Origin: SVTX01 sp045538195
GTDB lineage: Bacteria; Bacillota; Clostridia; Oscillospirales; CAG-272
Direction: 5' to 3'
Assembly (NCBI GenBank): GCA_045538195.1
Contig: JAZSRA010000118.1
Coordinates: forward strand, 1-8,379
Length of the DNA stretch: 8,379 bases
How positions within the stretch are numbered: position 1 is the stretch's first letter; every line of letters starts with the position of its first letter. The notes beneath the pieces are model-generated. The model saw nothing but the letters and a program-made list of their open reading frames with translations. It searched no databases and had not been told where the DNA came from. The position numbers were made by a program, and so were the translations under genes. This document shows positions 5,072 through 8,379 of this stretch, piece after piece.

Positions 5072-6679
5072 TTATATTTGTTTTCTTCCGTGTAAGACCG
5101 ACCCTATTACGGGAAGCCGCGCTATATCATCCTTACTTACCGAACCCGAAATAAGAGAGGCAACCAAATACAAGACCGCCGCCAGAATAACAGCGACGAG
5201 AGTGAGTACCGAGCCTTCTCCGAACTTTAAACACAAGAGGTTATAGATAAGCCTTGCCGCCGACACCGATACTGCCGCCGATATAAATGGACGCAAAAAC
5301 ACTCGTGAGATGCTTAGGGTCTCGGGAAGACATCTGCCGATAAAGTAAAAATTGATAGCGTTTATCACGAAATCGCAGACAAAAGTGCTTATCGGCGCGC
5401 CAAGCAGACCGATCCTCGCGTCTCCGATAAGGAAAAACGCAATTACTATTTTTGCAACAGAGCCTAGCGCCATTGAGATTATAGGAACCGTCGGCTTACG
5501 GTATGCCTGCAAAACGGCGTTTCCCACGGTTATAAGGCAGGACGCGGTAACAGACAGGCTGAGGATCGTAAGCAGAGGGGTAGCGACCCCGATAGCGGCA
5601 TCCTCGCCCGAAAATATCAGTTGCAATATTGGCTTTGAAAACAACGCAAGACCCACAGTTATCGGCATCGATATAAGAGCAGTAACTCTTAAAGCGTCCC
5701 CAACGGCGCTCATCTGACCCTCGCGGTCTCGCCTCGCCACCGCTCCCGACAAGGTCGGTATAAGCGGCATAGCCACCGAGGTAATAAGAGCAGGAGCAAG
5801 AGAAAACATCGGAAGCGCCAGCGTGGTATAGCTCCCGTAAGCCGCAAAGGCTTCCTCGCTACTCTGACCAAGATCCTGCAATCGTCGAAGTATCATTGAC
5901 ATATCAATGACCTTGGTTATACTGACCACCGACGAGGAAAGAGTAACGGGTATAGCCGTCCTCAGCAGCATAGGCAACACCTTTTCTCCGCTTGTCTCTT
6001 CAATACTTGGTGCGCCTTTATCACCAAACCTTTTTGCCAAAACAAGGTAGAGCGCCGAGACGGCGGTACCCAGGGTCAAGCCCATCACCGCCATAGCGGC
6101 AACAGTCTCGGTGGACGCGCCGAAGCTAAGCGCGACAAAAGCAAAGATAAGACCTAAGATAAGCTTGCCCAGCGCCTCGATTATCTGCGAGACGGCGGTA
6201 GGCGCCATTCTTCCCTTTCCTTGAAAAAAGCCTCTGTAAGCACTGGAAATGCAGATCAGAAGCACCGTAGGCGCAATAGCTAAAATACAGACCGCTGCTC
6301 TGTCACTGCCTAAAAAGACGGCAAACGGACGGGCAAAAGCGAGCATTATAAAGCAACCGAGAGCGCCAAGGATCAAAAAGAGGCGCAGGGCTACGCGGAA
6401 TATTCTTTTCCCACCCTCGTCGGTATCCTTGAATGAGGATATCATCACCGACATCGCCACAGGCAGACCCGTAGTAGCAACGGTACAGAAAAGCGTGTAT
6501 ATTTCATAAGCGGAATTGAAATATCCCATGCCCTCGCTCCCCAAGAGCCTGAGCATGGGAATTTTGTAGACAAGTCCGATTATTTTTACAATGACGGCGG
6601 AAAGCGAAAGCACCATAACTCCCGAAAGAAAGCTATCACTCTTTTTCGTCCCAATGCCCCTGTTCGCCACCGCACTCAC
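5072..6679 (-). CDS. spoVB: SpoVB-type stage V sporulation flippase (MurJ/MOP superfamily)
   Basis: This is a polytopic membrane protein of the polysaccharide-transport (MVF/MOP) superfamily; SpoVB is needed for spore cortex synthesis and is thought to flip lipid-linked peptidoglycan precursor in the forespore outer membrane. The 535 residues carry about 14 hydrophobic helices. Family marks are SGVMVLSLSAVIVKIIGLVYKIPML near the N-terminus, GYFNSAYEIYTLF, and YRGFFQGKGRMAPTAVSQIIEALGKL. No ATG serves as start: the first in-frame codons after an upstream TAA are GTG at 6679 and GTG at 6670. The second has GGGGTG six bases before it. The gene begins 6 nt after the amidohydrolase stop, so the two are in one operon. 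A vegetative MurJ-like paralogue cannot be excluded by sequence alone, but the mazG-rqcP-yabPQ context favours SpoVB. Confidence 0.92.
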   Translation of the reverse strand: MSAVANRGIGTKKSDSFLSGVMVLSLSAVIVKIIGLVYKIPMLRLLGSEGMGYFNSAYEIYTLFCTVATTGLPVAMSVMISSFKDTDEGGKRIFRVALRLFLILGALGCFIMLAFARPFAVFLGSDRAAVCILAIAPTVLLICISSAYRGFFQGKGRMAPTAVSQIIEALGKLILGLIFAFVALSFGASTETVAAMAVMGLTLGTAVSALYLVLAKRFGDKGAPSIEETSGEKVLPMLLRTAIPVTLSSSVVSITKVIDMSMILRRLQDLGQSSEEAFAAYGSYTTLALPMFSLAPALITSVAMPLIPTLSGAVARRDREGQMSAVGDALRVTALISMPITVGLALFSKPILQLIFSGEDAAIGVATPLLTILSLSVTASCLITVGNAVLQAYRKPTVPIISMALGSVAKIVIAFFLIGDARIGLLGAPISTFVCDFVINAINFYFIGRCLPETLSISRVFLRPFISAAVSVSAARLIYNLLCLKFGEGSVLTLVAVILAAVLYLVASLISGSVSKDDIARLPVIGSVLHGRKQI

Positions 6680-6685
6680 CCCATT

Positions 6686-7969
6686 TTAATCGAAATAGTG
6701 AGAGATCACCCTCCGAGCCTCGCTCTTGAGTTTTTCCTCGTCAATGGTAGTGTATGCGCCATTTTCGTAAAGTATGTTTCCGTCGCAGACAGTCATAAGG
6801 ATATTCTCCTCGGTCATAGAGTAGCAGACCGTTGACTCGAAACTGTAAGACGGGATATTGTTAAACGCGCTCATATCAACCAGTAGGAGATCGGCTTTCA
6901 TACCGACGGCGATCTCGCCGCAGTCGGCTCTGCCCTGAGACAGAGCGCCGTTTCTCGTTGCTATCTTTATCATATCAGCCGCAAGCGTGACCGAGGGGTC
7001 AAGATCGTTGCCCTTGTGGATAAGGGCGGCGAACTGCATCTCGCGAAGGACACTGAGACGGTTATTTGATGCCGCACCGTCGGTACCGAGGGTGATATTT
7101 ACCCCCGCATCCTTCATTTTTTTGTATGGCATAACGCCGCTTCCAAGCTTCAGATTGCTGACGGGATTGTGCGCTACGCTGACGCCCTTTTTCGCCATGA
7201 TCTCAATATCCTCGTCGTCCACCCAGACGCAGTGCGCGGCGGTAACGGGAACGTCGAGAACTCCCGTTTCAAGGAAGAATTTTGTTGGTGTCATGCCGTG
7301 ACGCGCGATGCACTCGTCATGCTCCTTCGCCGTCTCGGAGACGTGGACCTGAAGCCCCGTATTTCTCTCCTTGGCAAGAGCGCCTACGTATCTGCAACAC
7401 TTCTCCACGTTTGTGTACTCTGCGTGGAGCGACATATCGATCTTAATTCTGCCGTCGGCTTTTCCGTGCCAACGGTCGAACACGTCAATAGATTCTTTTA
7501 TTCTTGAATCGTTTTCGCAGTCGATATTCGGATCAAAGGAGACGATCGAGCGCGAAAGATTCGCCTTTACTCCGCTCTCATCTACCGCGCGTGCGGTGTC
7601 GTCAAGGAAAAAGTACATATCGGAAAAGGAGACCGTACCGTTTCTTATCATTTCAGCTATCGCCACCATAGAGCCATAATAAACGCTCTCGCTTGTCAAT
7701 CTGTCCTCGGCGGGAAAAATTCGCTCCTCAAGCCAACGCTGGAGAGGCAGATCGTCGCCGTAACCGCGGAAAAGGGTCATTGCACTGTGGCAATGCGCGT
7801 TATAGAAAGCGGGGATAACAAGGTTTCCGTTTCCCTCGATCACTTTGTCAGCTCTCTCGGGAATATCCTTGCCAACGTAGGCTATTCTTTTGTCCTTGAC
7901 TAAAATATTTACCGTAGAACCGTAGCCGCAATACTCGGGCAGATTTACGTTTTTAAATAAAATGCTCAT
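6686..7969 (-). CDS. mtaD: Amidohydrolase, MtaD-like (S-adenosylhomocysteine / methylthioadenosine deaminase family)
   Basis: This is a cytosolic metal-dependent deaminase of the amidohydrolase superfamily. Close relatives deaminate S-adenosylhomocysteine, methylthioadenosine or adenosine to the inosine form. The 427 residues show a small beta domain from both ends around a TIM barrel. Metal and active-site residues visible are H59 and H61 (NAHCHSAMTLFRGYGDDL), H182 (LHAEYT), H209 and E212 (HVSET), H246 (AAHCVW) and D297 (LGTDGAASNN); HNPVSNLKLGSG at 267-278 is also typical. HAEYT has a glutamate where relatives usually have proline or another small residue. The ATG at 7969 has AAAGGA seven bases upstream. 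spoVB follows after 6 nt. The substrate is not proven: other nucleoside or guanine-type deaminases share this scaffold. Confidence 0.9.
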   Translation of the reverse strand: MSILFKNVNLPEYCGYGSTVNILVKDKRIAYVGKDIPERADKVIEGNGNLVIPAFYNAHCHSAMTLFRGYGDDLPLQRWLEERIFPAEDRLTSESVYYGSMVAIAEMIRNGTVSFSDMYFFLDDTARAVDESGVKANLSRSIVSFDPNIDCENDSRIKESIDVFDRWHGKADGRIKIDMSLHAEYTNVEKCCRYVGALAKERNTGLQVHVSETAKEHDECIARHGMTPTKFFLETGVLDVPVTAAHCVWVDDEDIEIMAKKGVSVAHNPVSNLKLGSGVMPYKKMKDAGVNITLGTDGAASNNRLSVLREMQFAALIHKGNDLDPSVTLAADMIKIATRNGALSQGRADCGEIAVGMKADLLLVDMSAFNNIPSYSFESTVCYSMTEENILMTVCDGNILYENGAYTTIDEEKLKSEARRVISHYFD

Positions 7970-8027
7970 TTTTTTGTCCTTTGTATCTTTATATCATCAA
8001 ATTGCAATTTATCGGTATGTTTTTTAC

Positions 8028-8061
8028 GTTCATTTTCTGCCCGCGTCGGCAGAAAACGAAC
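8028..8061. repeat. Inverted repeat, 9-bp perfect core plus 4-bp flank
   Basis: TTTTCTGCC (8033-8041) pairs perfectly with GGCAGAAAA (8048-8056) around a 6-base loop; after one mismatch, GTTC (8028-8031) pairs with GAAC (8058-8061). No T run follows on either strand, so it is not an ordinary terminator. Confidence 0.8.
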
Positions 8062-8074
8062 CAAAAGAACGCCG

Positions 8075-8154
8075 CATAGGGGAAAGAGGGTCTTGTTCGA
8101 GAAAAAGCGAACGTGCCGCATTTTCTCGCCCTGCGACATCCTCTCTCCCCTATG
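8075..8154. repeat. Long nested hairpin, 15-pair outer stem and 8-bp inner stem
   Basis: CATAGGGGA (8075-8083) pairs with 8146-8154; after one A/C mismatch, AGAGG (8085-8089) pairs with 8140-8144, with a possible G-U next. Inside, CGAGAAAA (8098-8105) pairs with TTTTCTCG (8121-8128) over a 15-base loop. The two-level fold is unlikely to be coding. Confidence 0.75.
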
Positions 8155-8168
8155 TACCCCTCTCTCCT

Positions 8169-8183
8169 GTCGGCAGAGCCGAC
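8169..8183. repeat. Short perfect hairpin GTCGGC-AGA-GCCGAC
   Basis: This is a six-bp perfect stem with a 3-base loop. Its left part, GTCGGCAGA (8169-8177), is a direct copy of bases 8045-8053 in the first hairpin, so the pieces may also pair with each other across the region (8045-8050 with 8178-8183). Confidence 0.7.
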
Positions 8184-8269
8184 GAAATGGGTTTATTGAT
8201 TTTAAAGAAGTGGAATCCTTCTTTTATTTTCGATTTGTAGCCGTGATCTTGTTTAAACTTTTTAGCTTT

Positions 8270-8300
8270 GTCGCGTAAGCGACCTTTCCCAAAGGGAAAG
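8270..8300. repeat. Two abutting hairpins, first with a GTAA tetraloop on the plus strand
   Basis: GTCGC-GTAA-GCGAC (8270-8283) is followed with no gap by CTTTCCC-AAA-GGGAAAG (8284-8300). GTAA is a GNRA-type loop if the plus strand is transcribed. No T run follows, so intrinsic termination is not indicated. Confidence 0.7.
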
Positions 8301-8352
8301 CCTCTTTGAATATAAAAGTTTGATATGGCTATAAGCAACATCTCACTTTTCT

Positions 8353-8366
8353 AACCCAATGGGGTT
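8353..8366. repeat. Short inverted repeat near the window edge
   Basis: AACCC (8353-8357) pairs with GGGTT (8362-8366) around a 4-base loop; an alternative register is CCCAA with TTGGG. The G-rich end continues out of the window, so its extent is unknown. Confidence 0.5.
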
Positions 8367-8379
8367 GGGGGTCACGGGG

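Larger units (their letters stand above)
7970..8379. other. Intergenic region rich in inverted repeats, no convincing gene
   Basis: About 410 bases upstream of the amidohydrolase hold no protein that I recognise. Short open frames exist on both strands but lack ribosome sites or family motifs. The segment from 8028 on is dense in inverted repeats, listed separately. TATAAA at 7993-7988 on the minus strand, preceded by TG one base upstream, looks like an extended -10, but it would start transcription too close to the ribosome site to be convincing. The content suggests a dispersed palindromic repeat or a structured leader RNA; I cannot tell which. Confidence 0.6.

Noticed and set aside
5053..5080. 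TATAAT-like boxes in the spoVB-mazG gap
   Set aside because: No -35 at suitable spacing is visible; the gap is simply AT-rich and the genes are close enough to share a transcript.
7988..7996. Extended -10-like TGATATAAA before the amidohydrolase
   Set aside because: The start it predicts would fall at the ribosome site, leaving almost no leader, and no -35 is seen.
7962..8240. Plus-strand 92-codon open frame
   Set aside because: It overlaps the amidohydrolase start on the other strand, lacks a ribosome site and crosses the nested hairpin.
8150..8341. Minus-strand 63-codon open frame upstream of the amidohydrolase
   Set aside because: It runs through three hairpins, has no clear ribosome site and matches no family I know; it is more likely a by-product of the repeat-rich segment.

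Overview
The window looks like chromosomal DNA of an endospore-forming Clostridia lineage (Bacillota), probably a gut-type anaerobe. The main reason is the minus-strand cluster spoVB - mazG - hup - rqcP - yabP - yabQ - divIC. This is close to the conserved sporulation/division gene order of Bacillus and Clostridium (in B. subtilis spoVB-yabN-rqcP/yabO-yabP-yabQ-divIC), with HU inserted after mazG as in many Clostridia. Base composition is moderate, with AT-rich gaps between genes. I cannot name a genus from sequence alone.

Layout. Positions 1-2175 are on the plus strand: the 3' part of a ThuA-family gene cut by the window edge, a family-4 uracil-DNA glycosylase 3 nt after it, and an AEC-family membrane transporter. 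A strong bidirectional hairpin terminator at 2181-2215 separates this unit from the convergent minus-strand block (2207-7969). Reading the minus strand 5'->3', that block holds an MtaD-like amidohydrolase (7969-6686), spoVB (6679-5072), mazG (5040-4210), an AT-rich gap with a near-consensus sigma-A promoter, then hup (4021-3743), rqcP (3743-3501), yabP (3447-3172), yabQ (3179-2544) and divIC (2608-2207). Positions 7970-8379 carry no convincing gene but are full of inverted repeats.

How the genes fit together. SpoVB, YabP and YabQ belong to spore cortex formation, SpoVB as the probable lipid-linked precursor flippase. DivIC is a vegetative septum protein. MazG removes NTPs, HU compacts DNA, and RqcP serves ribosome-associated quality control. 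Two transcription entry points fit this mix: a housekeeping promoter in front of hup, and a candidate mother-cell sigma-E type promoter over the rqcP stop codon, in front of yabP. Several junctions are overlapped or nearly so (hup/rqcP TAATG, yabP/yabQ 8 nt, yabQ/divIC about 65 nt), suggesting translational coupling.

Most of the window is ordinary core genome. The less ordinary items are the sigma-E-like promoter with an inverted repeat as its spacer, the long yabQ/divIC overlap with an embedded ribosome site, a possible leader peptide before hup, and the hairpin-rich 8028-8371 intergenic segment. I see no CRISPR array, defence island, transposase or other clearly new system.
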